A DNA stretch of 54,728 bases, from positions 1 through 54,728 of the forward strand of contig JAKLGU010000013.1 of the NCBI GenBank assembly GCA_022710485.1, given 5' to 3'. Origin of the DNA: Gemmatimonadota bacterium. Lineage in GTDB: Bacteria; Gemmatimonadota; Gemmatimonadetes; Gemmatimonadales; GWC2-71-9. Position 1 is the stretch's first letter. Every line of letters starts with the position of its first letter. Shown in pieces: positions 5,243-16,435 of this stretch. The notes beneath the pieces are model-generated. The model was not told the DNA's origin. It worked only from the letters and a program-made list of their open reading frames with translations, and made no database searches. The translations under genes and the position numbers were made by a program.

Positions 5243-6265
5243 TCAGCGCTTTCCGTTGCCGCCCAGAAACATCCGCGCGGCCTCCAGTACCCTGCCCTGC
5301 ACCTCGCCCATCGAGCCCTCCATCGAGAGCCCGGACGCCTTGGTGTGCCCGCCGCCGCCGAACGGCTTGGCAAAGGCGGCCACGTCCACGTCGCCCACCG
5401 AGCGGAGCGACACCTTGATGCGCCCCGCCGCGATTTCCCGGAAGAGCAGCGCCATCCGCACCCCCGCAATGCTCCGGGGGAACTCCACCACCCCGTCGAG
5501 GTCGTCGGCGCTCACGCCGAGCCGCTCGAGCGCGCCCGGCGGCACGGTGACCCACGCCAGGCCGTACTCCTGCTCCACCACGAGCGTCTGCAGCGCCTCG
5601 GCGTACAGACGGGGACGCCCCTCGGGGGCGTTGGCGTACACGTCGAGGTACATCCGCTCCGGGTCGAGACCCGTTTCCAGCAGCTCGGCCGCCACGCGCA
5701 GCGTGCGCGGGTGGGTGTTGCTGAAGCGGAAGCTGCCGGTGTCGGTCATGATGGCCACGTAGAGCGCCCGCGCAGCCTCGCGGGTGAGCGGCCACTCGTT
5801 GACTCGGCCGATCTCGAAGACCAGTTCGCCGGTGGCCGCCGCCGACGGGTCCACGTACCGGGGACCCGGGGGGAGCTCGCCCGGGCTCACGTGGTGGTCG
5901 ATGCAGACCACCGGCACGCCGCGGTCCCGGACGGTGTCGCCCAGCATGCCGAGCCGGCCGAGGTCGGCGATGTCCAGCACCACGATCAGGTCCGCCCGCC
6001 GGAGTTCCTTGATGGCTTCCCGGCTCTTGTCGGCCCCGGACAGGTCCTCGAAGAGGAAGTCGAAGCGGGGGGGCGTGGGGCTGGGGTTGGTGACAACCGC
6101 GGTGATCCCTTGCGCCTTCAGGAGGTGGAGGAGCCCCACCTCGCTGCCGAGCCCGTCGCCGTCGGGATTCACGTGGGTGGTCAGGCAGACCCGCTGGCCC
6201 GGCATCAGCACGTCGGCGATGGCCTTGGCGGCTTCGGTCTTGTGGTGGGAGAGCGGCAGCTTCAT
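5243..6265 (-). CDS. nrnA: DHH-family nanoRNase / pAp phosphatase
   Basis: This 340-residue enzyme degrades very short RNAs and dephosphorylates pAp in NrnA relatives. N-terminal metal site residues are visible as HVNPDGDGLGSE (31-42). The defining Asp-His-His is CIDHH (121-125), TDTGSFRFSN follows, and the C-terminal DHHA1 substrate-binding motif is GGGGHTKASG near residue 300. Length matches NrnA/MgpA proteins. It is the first gene of the nrnA-nifU-mrp unit, with 6 bases between it and the NifU-like gene. Relatives acting on cyclic-dinucleotide breakdown products cannot be excluded. Confidence 0.9.
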   Translation of the reverse strand: MKLPLSHHKTEAAKAIADVLMPGQRVCLTTHVNPDGDGLGSEVGLLHLLKAQGITAVVTNPSPTPPRFDFLFEDLSGADKSREAIKELRRADLIVVLDIADLGRLGMLGDTVRDRGVPVVCIDHHVSPGELPPGPRYVDPSAAATGELVFEIGRVNEWPLTREAARALYVAIMTDTGSFRFSNTHPRTLRVAAELLETGLDPERMYLDVYANAPEGRPRLYAEALQTLVVEQEYGLAWVTVPPGALERLGVSADDLDGVVEFPRSIAGVRMALLFREIAAGRIKVSLRSVGDVDVAAFAKPFGGGGHTKASGLSMEGSMGEVQGRVLEAARMFLGGNGKR

Positions 6266-6300
6266 GACCGCGGAAAGATAACGACTTCCTCACCCCCTGT

Positions 6301-6327
6301 CCCCCTCTCCGGCAAGCGGAGAGGGGG
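6301..6327 (-). terminator. GC-rich hairpin after the APC permease
   Basis: Arms CCCCCTCTCCG (6301-6311) and CGGAGAGGGGG (6317-6327) form an 11-bp stem with a 5-nt loop, between the permease stop (6367) and nrnA. No U-tract is obvious. It is placed to end permease transcription before nrnA but could be an interspersed repeat. Confidence 0.45.
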
Positions 6328-6366
6328 CACGGGGCGTTAGGTCCCCCGGTCCAAAGCCCGAGGTGG

Positions 6367-7842
6367 CTAAGTGTTCAGCTTCGAGTGCTTGCGCCCGTAG
6401 AAGAAGTAGATGGCGATGCCGATGGCCATCCAGACGATGAGGCGCGCCCAGGTGTCGATCGGCAGGCCCCACATCAGGTAGAAGCAGAACCCGACGCCGA
6501 GGATCGGCACCAGCGGCACCAGCGGGGTGCGGAACGGCCGCGGGATGTTCGGGTCGGTGTAGCGCAGCACCAGCACGCCGCCGCAGACGATGGCGAACGC
6601 CAGCAGGGTGCCGATCGACACCAGCTCGCCGAGGAGCCCGATGGGGAGGAGCCCGGCGCAGAGCATGGCCACGAGGCCGGTCACGATGGTGGCGAGCCAG
6701 GGCGTCTTGAACTTCGGGTGCACCGCGCTGAACACCGGCGGCAGGAGCCCGTCCTTGGACATGGTGTAGAAGATCCGCGGCTGGCCCATGAGCATGACGA
6801 GGATGACCGACGAGAGGCCGGCAATGGCGCCGATCTTGACGAAGGGCCGGAGCCAGGCCAGGCCGGGGCCGGCGGCGTTGATACCGACCGCGATCGGGTC
6901 GGGCACGTTCAATTGGTCGTACTTGACGATGCCGGTCAGGACGAGCGACACCGCGATGTACAGGACGGTACAGATGACGAGGGAGCCGAGGATGCCGATC
7001 GGCATGTCCCGCTGGGGGTTCTTGGTTTCCTGCGCCGCCGTGGAGACCGCGTCGAACCCGATATAGGCGAAGAAGATGACGCCGGCGGCGCGGACGATGC
7101 CGCTCCAGCCGAAGTGGCCCTCGCTCACCATGGCGGGGACGAACGGATCCCAGTTTTCGCGGTTGATGTAGGCGGCGCCGAAGGCGATGAACGCCAGCAC
7201 GACGGCCACCTTGATGACCACGATGACGTTGTTGAACCGCGACGATTCCTGGATGCCGATCACCAGGAGGATCGAAATCAGGCCGACGATGACCATGGCT
7301 GGCACGTTCAGCACCGCGTCGGGATTCCGGGTCCACCCCTCGGTGAAGATCCGCCAGACGTTGAGCCCGGCGTCGGGCACCGCGGTGTGGGTGTACGGCG
7401 CGGAGGTGTAGGCCGCCGGGAGGTCGATGCCCATGTCCCGGAGCAGCGACACGAAGTACCCCGACCAGCCCACCGCCACGGTGGAGGCGGCAAAGAGGTA
7501 CTCGAGGATCAGGTCCCACCCGATGATCCAGGCGACGAACTCGCCCATGGTGGCGTAGCCGTAGGTGTACGCCGACCCCGCGATCGGGATCATCGCCGCG
7601 AACTCGGCGTAGCAGAGCCCGGCGAAGGCACAGGCCAGTCCGGCCAGCAGGAACGAGTAGACGATGGCGGGGCCGGCGTAGTTGGCGGCGGCCTGCCCGG
7701 TCAGCACGAAGATGCCGGCCCCGATGATGGCGCCGATGCCCAGCATGACCAGGCCCCCCGCTCCGAGGGTGCGCTTGAGGCTGTGGTCGGTGGCCAGCTC
7801 GGCCTGGAGGGCGGCCACGTCCTTCCGTCGGAATAGGCTCAT
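6367..7842 (-). CDS. APC-family amino-acid permease (YfnA/CAT-like)
   Basis: This 491-residue inner-membrane transporter probably takes up amino acids by proton symport. The N-terminus has the APC signature GAGGLVMLGIGAIIGAGIFVLTGQAA, broken helix 1, followed by CAFAGLCYAEFAAMIPIAGSAYTYGYATMGE. FFAYIGFDAVSTAAQETKNPQRDMP is typical of the cationic amino-acid/YfnA branch. About twelve membrane segments are visible and the C-terminus is short and basic. The ATG at 7842 is preferred over a GTG at 7854 because GGAG lies six bases upstream of it. Substrate is not determined. It sits next to an unrelated amino-acid symporter system. Confidence 0.9.
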   Translation of the reverse strand: MSLFRRKDVAALQAELATDHSLKRTLGAGGLVMLGIGAIIGAGIFVLTGQAAANYAGPAIVYSFLLAGLACAFAGLCYAEFAAMIPIAGSAYTYGYATMGEFVAWIIGWDLILEYLFAASTVAVGWSGYFVSLLRDMGIDLPAAYTSAPYTHTAVPDAGLNVWRIFTEGWTRNPDAVLNVPAMVIVGLISILLVIGIQESSRFNNVIVVIKVAVVLAFIAFGAAYINRENWDPFVPAMVSEGHFGWSGIVRAAGVIFFAYIGFDAVSTAAQETKNPQRDMPIGILGSLVICTVLYIAVSLVLTGIVKYDQLNVPDPIAVGINAAGPGLAWLRPFVKIGAIAGLSSVILVMLMGQPRIFYTMSKDGLLPPVFSAVHPKFKTPWLATIVTGLVAMLCAGLLPIGLLGELVSIGTLLAFAIVCGGVLVLRYTDPNIPRPFRTPLVPLVPILGVGFCFYLMWGLPIDTWARLIVWMAIGIAIYFFYGRKHSKLNT

Positions 7843-7885
7843 ACGAGTCTCCACCTGCGGGGGGACATCAACGCTCGGAAACGGG

Positions 7886-8017
7886 TCAGGGAATCGAGCC
7901 GGGCGGCGGCAGCTTCTCGTCCTGCTCGGTGGACATCAGCTTGCGGAACGACCAGAGCGTGAGGCCGAGGACGAAGATCCAGGCGCCCGCCATGAAGATC
8001 AAGGCCGTGGTGTTCAT
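7886..8017 (-). CDS. MetS-like small subunit of the NSS transporter
   Basis: This 43-residue reading frame starts at an ATG that overlaps the stop of the NSS transporter by four bases (ATGA). It has a perfect AGGAGG (8025-8030) before it. The peptide begins MNTTALIFMAGAWIF, one membrane helix of about 20 residues (ALIFMAGAWIFVLGLTLW), then a basic turn SFRK and a polar acidic tail ending in PPPGSIP. Size, topology and position match the MetS/MaAIMP family of tiny subunits that accompany MetP-type sodium symporters. In Corynebacterium glutamicum MetS is needed for MetP transport. The gene is short enough to be missed by standard length cut-offs. Confidence 0.82.
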   Translation of the reverse strand: MNTTALIFMAGAWIFVLGLTLWSFRKLMSTEQDEKLPPPGSIP

Positions 8018-9603
8018 CGGGCCACCTCCTTGCCGTCGAGAACGCGGCGGCGCCAGGCCGCCTTGATGAGCCAGAGCTGGAACAGCAGGATGGCCAGCAT
8101 CAGCCCGCGCGACGCCCAGCGCACCGTGTGCTGGTCAGCCGCCACGTTGGACATCAGCAGGGTCGGCACCGCCTCCTGGATCGTCCACCAGATCATCATG
8201 ACGAGCAGGAAGACCGGCGTGATGTACGTCATGACGAACTTGAAGAAGGTCGGGATCCGGATGCTGGCGCCCTCGTGGATTTCCTTCCACATGTTGTCGG
8301 GGCCCATGACCCAGACGAAGAGAATCGTCTCCACCAGCGCCAGGACGACGAGGCCGAAGGTGCCGGCCCAGTAGTCCCACTCGTCGAGGAAGCCCTTAGT
8401 GTAGAACACCAGGTGCAGGAGCCCCAGGAGCAGCGCGATGAAGCCCAGCGCGGTGGCCGTCTTCTTCCGCGTCCAGCCGAAGTTCTCCTCCACGAACGAC
8501 AGGGCCGGCGTGGCCATGGCCACCGAGGAGGTGATCCCGGCGAAGAAGAGCAGCCCGAACCACATGACGCCCGCGGCGGTGGCCATGACCGCCCCACCCG
8601 GCAGCTGGTTGAAGACCAGGGGCATGGCGATGAAACCGAGGTCGAAGCTGCCGCCCTTGGCGATGGCGGTGGCGCCGGCCACGCCGAAGAAGGCGACGAT
8701 GGCCGGGATGGCCAGCGATCCGCCCAGCACCACCTCGGCGGTCTCGTTGGTGGCCGCGGTGGCGATGCCTGACAGTGCGATGTCATCCTTCTTCTTCAGG
8801 TAGCTGGCATACGCCTGAAGCGAGCCCATCCCCACCGACAGGGTGAAGAAGATCTGCCCGGTGGCGGCGAGCCACACCTTCGGGTTGCCGAGCAGGCTCC
8901 AGTTCGGCGTGTACATGAAGTTGAGCCCGTCGATCGGGCTGGACTGGGTCAGCACCCCGTCCACCATCACGTCGTGGGTGCCGAGGGTCAGCACGCGGAC
9001 CACCAGGATGGCGGCGAAGACGAAGAGGATCGGCATGCCGATCTTGGCCAGCCGCTCGATGCCGGCCGTGAGGCCCTTGCTCACCACGTAGAAGTTGATG
9101 GCGATGGTGATGAAGAAGAAGACGAACGGAGTCCAGAAGCCGTGCACCGTCCCATTCTCGAGGTCCACGTAGGACTTGAAGTAGGCCTGCATCCCCGCCT
9201 GGTCGAGCCCCTGCGTGGCGCCCCGGAGCGAGGCCCAGGTCCAGGCCAGGGTCCACGACTCGATGTAGCAGTAGTAGATCAGCACGACCACCGGCATGAA
9301 GAGCCCCAGCACGCCGAGGTACTTGGCGACGGGGTGCTTCCAGATGCTCTCGAACATGCCCGGGATGGAGCCGTGCCCCCGGAGCCCGCCGTGGCGGCCC
9401 ACGCCCCACTCGATCCACATCAGCGGGATGCCGACGAGGAGGAAGGCGATGAAGTAGGGGATCATGAAGGTGCCGCCGCCGTTCTCGACCGCCTGCCGCG
9501 GGAAGCGGAGGAAGTTGCCGAGGCCGACGGCGTTGCCCGCCATGGCCAGGATCAGGCCGATGCGGGACCCCCAGGCTTCGCGCGCTGGTGCGGAGTCGCT
9601 CAC
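8014..9603 (-). CDS. NSS-family sodium:amino-acid symporter (MetP-like)
   Basis: This 529-residue protein of the neurotransmitter:sodium symporter family would couple sodium entry to amino-acid uptake. The first helix has the family hallmark GNAVGLGNFLRFP (sodium and substrate site), followed by NGGGTFMIPYFIAFLLVGIPLMWIEW. About twelve helices are visible. The start is GTG with GGAG five bases upstream. The overlapping MetS-like gene points to the two-component MetP/MetS type, whose known substrates are methionine and alanine. Substrate here is an inference from that pairing. Confidence 0.9.
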   Translation of the reverse strand: MSDSAPAREAWGSRIGLILAMAGNAVGLGNFLRFPRQAVENGGGTFMIPYFIAFLLVGIPLMWIEWGVGRHGGLRGHGSIPGMFESIWKHPVAKYLGVLGLFMPVVVLIYYCYIESWTLAWTWASLRGATQGLDQAGMQAYFKSYVDLENGTVHGFWTPFVFFFITIAINFYVVSKGLTAGIERLAKIGMPILFVFAAILVVRVLTLGTHDVMVDGVLTQSSPIDGLNFMYTPNWSLLGNPKVWLAATGQIFFTLSVGMGSLQAYASYLKKKDDIALSGIATAATNETAEVVLGGSLAIPAIVAFFGVAGATAIAKGGSFDLGFIAMPLVFNQLPGGAVMATAAGVMWFGLLFFAGITSSVAMATPALSFVEENFGWTRKKTATALGFIALLLGLLHLVFYTKGFLDEWDYWAGTFGLVVLALVETILFVWVMGPDNMWKEIHEGASIRIPTFFKFVMTYITPVFLLVMMIWWTIQEAVPTLLMSNVAADQHTVRWASRGLMLAILLFQLWLIKAAWRRRVLDGKEVAR

Positions 9604-9628
9604 GAGTGCTCCAAATTGAGAGTGGAAC

Positions 9629-9653
9629 GGCGGGGCGCGCGGCGCGCCCCGCC
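9629..9653 (-). terminator. Strong GC hairpin after guaB
   Basis: GGCGGGGCGCGC (9629-9640) and GCGCGCCCCGCC (9642-9653) are perfectly complementary. The hairpin lies just past the guaB stop and before the NSS gene. There is no real U-run, so termination efficiency is uncertain. Confidence 0.5.
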
Positions 9654-9658
9654 TCGGT

Positions 9659-11817
<2,159 letters not shown>

Positions 11818-11920
11818 ATAGTGATATCCTCGGCGCCGAGAGAGCAAGGGGGAGCCATCCCCCAATTCCGCCCCGGGGCCGAGGAGGCCCGCCACCACGA
11901 CAGTGCAGGTGGAGCCGGCG

Positions 11921-13384
11921 CTACGCGCGGCTCCGCCGCCAGACGAAATAGACCGGGATGCCGAGGGCCACGATGAGGAGCCCGGGCCAGGTGAAGAGCG
12001 GCTTTTCGAGGAGCAGGACCACGAGCAGCACCGCGATGCTCACGATGTACAGCGCGGGCACCACGGGGTATCCCACCGCCTTGACCGGCCGGGGGAGGTC
12101 GGGCTGGAGCCGGCGGAGACGGAAGAGCGCCACGGTGGTGAGCAGGTAAAACACCAGCGCGGCGAAGATGACGTAGTCGAGCAGCTGGTTGTAGGTGCCG
12201 CTCAGGCAGAGGAGCGACGCCCAGAGCGCCTGGATCCAGAGTCCCCAGCCGGGGGTGTGGTAGCCGGCGTGGAGGTGCCCGGCGCGCTCGAAGAAGAGTT
12301 TGTCGCGCGACATCGCGTAGTACACCCGCGGGCCGGCCAGGATGAGCCCGGCGTTGCAGCCGAGGGTCGAGATGATGATGGCGATGGCCATGACCACGCC
12401 GCCGCCGGCGCCGAGCATCACTTCGACCGCCGCGGTGCCGACGCGGTCGGCGGAGGCGTACTGGATGCCGCGCGCCATGGCGGTGGCGCCGTTCGGGTCG
12501 CCGATCAGGGGCAGCACGCTGAGATACGCGAGGTTGGCCAGCAGGTAGAAGAGGGTGACGAGCGCCGTGCCGGCGGCGAGCGCCAGCGGGAGGTTGCGGG
12601 TCGGGTTCCGCACCTCCGCCGCCGCGAAGGTCACGTTGTTCCACGCGTCGCTGCTGAACAGGGAGCCGACCATGGCGGCGCCGACCAGCGGCACCAGCGC
12701 CAGGGTCCACGGCGCCGAGCCCCAGAAGTCGCCGAAGTTGGTGGCCACCACCTCCGGCTGCCGGTACACGAAGAGCCCGAGCAGGATGAGTGCGGCCAGC
12801 GCACCGACCTTGGCGAAGGTGAGCGTGGTCTGGAACCGCGCGCCGAGCGACACGCCGCGGTAGTTGATCCAGGTGAGCCCAAGGATGCTGGCAATCGCCA
12901 CGAGGCGCTGGGGCGACACGCCGATGGTGATGGCGTTGGCCGAGCCGGGCAAGCGGATGCTCCCGAGCGCGAGGATGACGGTGTCGCTGACGCCCGGGAG
13001 GAGCACGGCGAGGAACTTGGCGAAGGCCACCGCGACCGCCGCGATGGTGCCGGCCTGGATGACGGTGAAGAGGGTCCAGCCGTAGAGGAACCCGGCGAGC
13101 GGATTCAGCCCCTCGCGCAGGAAGACGTACTGGCCGCCGGCCTTCGGCATCATCGCCGCGAGCTCCACGTAGCTCAGCGCGCCAGCCATGGTCATCATGC
13201 CGGTCACCACCCAGACCAGCATGAGCCCGGCAGGACCCCACTCCCCCATCAGGCGGCCGATGTCGGCCGAGACGATGAAGATGCCGGAACCGATCATGGT
13301 CCCGACGACCAGGGAGAGCGCCTGGATGGGGCCGATGCCCCGGACGAACTCCTCGTTGGCGGGCGCGGCGGCGTCAGTCGCCAT
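11921..13384 (-). CDS. APC-family amino-acid permease (LAT-like)
   Basis: This 487-residue inner-membrane transporter starts with IQALSLVVGTMIGSGIFIVSADI, the unwound substrate-binding helix of APC carriers. ALSYVELAAMMPKAGGQYVFLREG follows, and LFSSDAWNNVTFAAAEVRNPTRNLP is a motif of the L-type (LAT) amino-acid transporter branch. About twelve helices are visible. It is distinct from the permease at 6367, which is the cationic-type branch. ATG with a GGAAG upstream. Substrate is probably a neutral amino acid, exchanger or symporter unknown. Confidence 0.88.
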   Translation of the reverse strand: MATDAAAPANEEFVRGIGPIQALSLVVGTMIGSGIFIVSADIGRLMGEWGPAGLMLVWVVTGMMTMAGALSYVELAAMMPKAGGQYVFLREGLNPLAGFLYGWTLFTVIQAGTIAAVAVAFAKFLAVLLPGVSDTVILALGSIRLPGSANAITIGVSPQRLVAIASILGLTWINYRGVSLGARFQTTLTFAKVGALAALILLGLFVYRQPEVVATNFGDFWGSAPWTLALVPLVGAAMVGSLFSSDAWNNVTFAAAEVRNPTRNLPLALAAGTALVTLFYLLANLAYLSVLPLIGDPNGATAMARGIQYASADRVGTAAVEVMLGAGGGVVMAIAIIISTLGCNAGLILAGPRVYYAMSRDKLFFERAGHLHAGYHTPGWGLWIQALWASLLCLSGTYNQLLDYVIFAALVFYLLTTVALFRLRRLQPDLPRPVKAVGYPVVPALYIVSIAVLLVVLLLEKPLFTWPGLLIVALGIPVYFVWRRSRA

Positions 13385-13423
13385 GGGCGTCTTCCGGTTG
13401 GAGTGGGTGGAGCGAAGCGGGTA

Positions 13424-13804
13424 TCAGGTGCCGGGCTTGGGGGGCTCGGGCGTCGGCTTGGTTGGCGCGGGCGCGGGTGCGGCCGCGGGCTTGGCGGGAG
13501 GTTCGCCCTCGGACGCGCGCATCGCCTCGTCCACCACCGTCTTCCCGGCGGCGGCAAACCCCTTCATCACCTTGGCGGCGCTCTCCATGACGCCCATCGT
13601 GCCGCTGATGGCCTGGATCGGCAGCTTGCCGGCGCGCATGGTGTCTTCGACTGTCTCGGTGAACTTGGCGAAGATGCCGGTCGGGGTGGCCCGCTCGGCG
13701 AACTTGCTCTCGAGGAACTCGACGTAGTCGAGAATCTGGTAGCCCCGTTCGTCGCTCAAGGCCGCCAGCTTTCGCTGGATCCGCTGCAACAGGACGTCGT
13801 TCAC
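13424..13804 (-). CDS. Hypothetical protein with Pro/Ala-rich tail
   Basis: This 126-residue protein starts at a GTG overlapping the stop of the SH3-domain gene (GTGA). Residues 1-37 (LLQRIQRKLAALSDERGYQILDYVEFLESKFAER) look like the short helical DUF2281-type segment that often begins small regulatory or antitoxin-like proteins. The middle is helical with MESAAKVMKGFAAAGKTVVDEAMRA, and the last 30 residues are Pro/Ala/Lys-rich and probably disordered. No catalytic motif is seen. Coupling to the SH3 protein suggests a shared envelope-linked role, but this is unproven. Confidence 0.7.
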   Translation of the reverse strand: MNDVLLQRIQRKLAALSDERGYQILDYVEFLESKFAERATPTGIFAKFTETVEDTMRAGKLPIQAISGTMGVMESAAKVMKGFAAAGKTVVDEAMRASEGEPPAKPAAAPAPAPTKPTPEPPKPGT

Positions 13805-14844
13805 GGTGCGCCTCCCTTGTCGTCCATCACCTGGACCAGTTCGAGCACGGGCGTGGGGAGGTAGCGCGTCTGCGCGGCGCGGAGCCGTCCCCGGACCGTG
13901 AACTCCTGGAGCGGCGTGGCGGCCTCGAACATCGGCAGCTGCTGCGCCGTCACGATCACGTACACGAAGCCCGGCTCGGGCAGCGGACCCCGGGTCAGGA
14001 GGTACTTGGCCCCGTTGGGGATCTCGGGGCGGAGCTCGTCGGCGGTCTGGATGCTGATGAGCTGGATGCGCCACTCGAGCAGCTGCCCGACGTATTTCTT
14101 CGGGTCGGCGCGGATCTGCGCTACCGTGATGCCGGGGATCGCGGCGCTGACCGGCTCCGACAGGTCGGACTCCCGGATCCACCCCTGGACCTGCACCTGC
14201 ACCCATTCACCGCTCTTCCCGATGACCTGCCCGGAGGTCCCCGGATCCAGCATCGCGAGCTGGGCGCCGTCGGGCGTGAGCGCCAACGGCGTGGCGCGGA
14301 GCGCCGCGACGCGGTCCGAGGCGTCGCCGCCAGCCGGTGCGGCGGGAGCGCTGTCCTGGGCGGCCGGCTTGCCCCGTGCCTGGGCGGTCGTGGCCGCGCC
14401 GGAGAGTGCCTTGGTACTGATCCACCCGCTCCGGCGCACCTGGGTCCAGCCGCCCTTCTTCCCGACCCGGTTGAGAAGGGCACCCTGCTCGAACCGCGCC
14501 AGGACCTGCCCGTTCGGGCTGGCGCGGAGGTTCTCCCCCCTGTCCGGCGTGATCGAGACGTCGAAGCCGTCGCGGGACACTGCACCGGTCGAGGCGGTGT
14601 ACACCCAGCCTTCGAGCGTCACCGCGGTCCAGTCGCCCTGGGTCTTCCCGGGCGTCACCGTCACCCCGGCGTTGACCGTGGCCAGCACGGTGCCGGCGGG
14701 GTCCTTCCGGAAGGAGGTGGATTGGCTGACGCGCGATTGGCCCACGAGCAGGCCCGGCGCCACGGCGACGAGCAGCGCCGTGAGGGCCGCCCAGACTGGT
14801 AGGCGGGAAGGGGCGGGACTAGATTGCGGCGCGGTGTAAGTCAC
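13801..14844 (-). CDS. Exported protein with bacterial SH3 repeats
   Basis: This 347-residue protein starts at GTG. Residues 14-37 form a signal peptide or anchor (PVWAALTALLVAVAPGLLVGQ). At least two and probably three bacterial SH3 modules follow. Each shows the pattern of a rough-surface strand, a residue run such as NLRASPNG or SFRKDPAG, and a closing GGWTQVRRSGWI or GDWTAVTLEGWV (about 38-90, 95-150 and 185-235). The C-terminal 110 residues (IRADPKKYVGQLLEWRIQLISIQTADELR) are a separate domain of unknown type. Such proteins usually bind peptidoglycan in the periplasm. It is divergent from gpmI, with 30 bases between the starts. Confidence 0.8.
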   Translation of the reverse strand: MTYTAPQSSPAPSRLPVWAALTALLVAVAPGLLVGQSRVSQSTSFRKDPAGTVLATVNAGVTVTPGKTQGDWTAVTLEGWVYTASTGAVSRDGFDVSITPDRGENLRASPNGQVLARFEQGALLNRVGKKGGWTQVRRSGWISTKALSGAATTAQARGKPAAQDSAPAAPAGGDASDRVAALRATPLALTPDGAQLAMLDPGTSGQVIGKSGEWVQVQVQGWIRESDLSEPVSAAIPGITVAQIRADPKKYVGQLLEWRIQLISIQTADELRPEIPNGAKYLLTRGPLPEPGFVYVIVTAQQLPMFEAATPLQEFTVRGRLRAAQTRYLPTPVLELVQVMDDKGGAP

Positions 14845-14874
14845 TGTCCAGCATTGTAGAAACAGCGGAGGGGC

Positions 14875-16431
14875 ATGTCAAACGCCAGCGGTCCGGCACG
14901 GCAGGTGGTGCTCGTGGTTTTGGACGGTTGGGGCTACCGTCCCGAGCGCGAGGGAAACGCCATCGAGCTCGCCCGGACGCCCGTTTGGCACCGCCTCTGG
15001 GGCAGCGAGCCCCGGACCCTCCTCGAGGCCAGCGGGCTGGCGGTGGGCCTGCCCGAAGGGCAGATGGGCAACAGCGAGGTCGGCCACCTGAACCTGGGCG
15101 CGGGGCGGGTCGTCCCCCAGGATCTGGTCCGCATCTCCGCCAGTATCCGCTCCGGCGAGTTCTTCCGGCTGGAGCCGCTGGTGGAGCTCTGCACCCGCTT
15201 GCGTGAGCGCGGCGGCACCCTCCACCTCCTTGGCCTGCTGGGCGCCGGGGGGGTGCACGCCATCGACACCCATCTCCTGGCGGCGGTGGAGGCGGCGGTC
15301 CGGCTCGGCGTGCCGCGCATCGCCGTCCACGGCTTTCTCGACGGGCGCGACTCCGCCCCCAAATCAGGGGCCGAGGTGGTCCAGCGGCTGCAGGCCGACC
15401 TCGCGCGCATCGCGGGCCCGCGTGCCTTCATCGCGTCGCTGACCGGCCGGTACTTCGCCATGGACCGCGACAAGCGCTGGGAGCGGACGCGGCTGGCGTA
15501 CGACGCGATGGTGCGGAGCGTCGGCCACGCCGAGACCGACCCGGTGCAGGCGGTCCGGAACGCTTACGGCCGCGGCGAGACGGACGAGTTCGTCCAGCCG
15601 ATCGTCCTGGAGCGCGACGGGGCTCCAGTGGCGCCGATCCGGGACGGCGACGGCGTCTTCTGCTTCAACTATCGCAGCGATCGGATGCGGCAGATCTGCC
15701 GCGCACTCGCGGTCGAGGGGTTCGACGGGTTCGACACCGGCGTGCGGCCGGCGCTGTCCGGGCTCGTCACCATGACGCAGTACGACCAGACCTTTTCATT
15801 CCCGCAGGCCTTCCCGCCCTTTTCGATGGCGCGGATCGTGGCCGAGGTGCTGGCGGACGCGGGGCGGACGCAGTTGCGAACGGCGGAGACGGAGAAGTAC
15901 CCGCACGTGACGTACTTCTTCAACGGCGGCGTCGAGACGCCGTACCGCGGGGAGGAGCGCATCCTCGTGCCGTCGCAGAAGGTGGCCACGTACGACCTGG
16001 CGCCGGCCATGAGTGCGGACGGCATCACCGACGTCCTCTGCCGCGCCATCGGCGCGCCGGAGCACGATTTCGTCCTCTGCAACTACGCGAATGCCGACAT
16101 GGTGGGGCACACCGGCGTCGTGCCCGCGGTAATCGAGGCGGTGGAGACGATCGACCGCTGCCTGGCCCGGGTCCTGGCCGCGGCGGAGGCCACCGGGGCC
16201 ACCGTGCTGGTGACGGCGGACCACGGCAACTGCGAGATGATGGTGGACCCCGACACGGGCGGGCCGCACACCGCCCATACGACCAATCCTGTACCGTTCG
16301 TGGCCGTGCGCGCCGGCGGTGGAACCCTCCGCCGCGGCGGGGCGCTCTGCGACGTCGGCCCGACTGTACTGAACCTGCTCGGCATCACGCCGCCGCCCGA
16401 GATGACGGGCCGCGACCTCCGGGAGCCCTGA
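14875..16431 (+). CDS. gpmI: 2,3-bisphosphoglycerate-independent phosphoglycerate mutase
   Basis: This 518-residue glycolytic/gluconeogenic enzyme interconverts 3- and 2-phosphoglycerate using a phosphoserine intermediate and two manganese ions. The metal-binding start VVLDGWG (Asp17), the catalytic Ser67 in MGNSEVGH, HGFLDGRDSAPKSG, SLTGRYFAMDRDKRWER, and the late metal motifs NYANADMVGHTG and TADHGNCE are all present. Length is normal. GGAGG stands before the ATG. It is the first gene of a long plus-strand unit; the next gene begins four bases after its stop. Confidence 0.95.
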   Translation: MSNASGPARQVVLVVLDGWGYRPEREGNAIELARTPVWHRLWGSEPRTLLEASGLAVGLPEGQMGNSEVGHLNLGAGRVVPQDLVRISASIRSGEFFRLEPLVELCTRLRERGGTLHLLGLLGAGGVHAIDTHLLAAVEAAVRLGVPRIAVHGFLDGRDSAPKSGAEVVQRLQADLARIAGPRAFIASLTGRYFAMDRDKRWERTRLAYDAMVRSVGHAETDPVQAVRNAYGRGETDEFVQPIVLERDGAPVAPIRDGDGVFCFNYRSDRMRQICRALAVEGFDGFDTGVRPALSGLVTMTQYDQTFSFPQAFPPFSMARIVAEVLADAGRTQLRTAETEKYPHVTYFFNGGVETPYRGEERILVPSQKVATYDLAPAMSADGITDVLCRAIGAPEHDFVLCNYANADMVGHTGVVPAVIEAVETIDRCLARVLAAAEATGATVLVTADHGNCEMMVDPDTGGPHTAHTTNPVPFVAVRAGGGTLRRGGALCDVGPTVLNLLGITPPPEMTGRDLREP

Positions 16432-16435
16432 CCGC

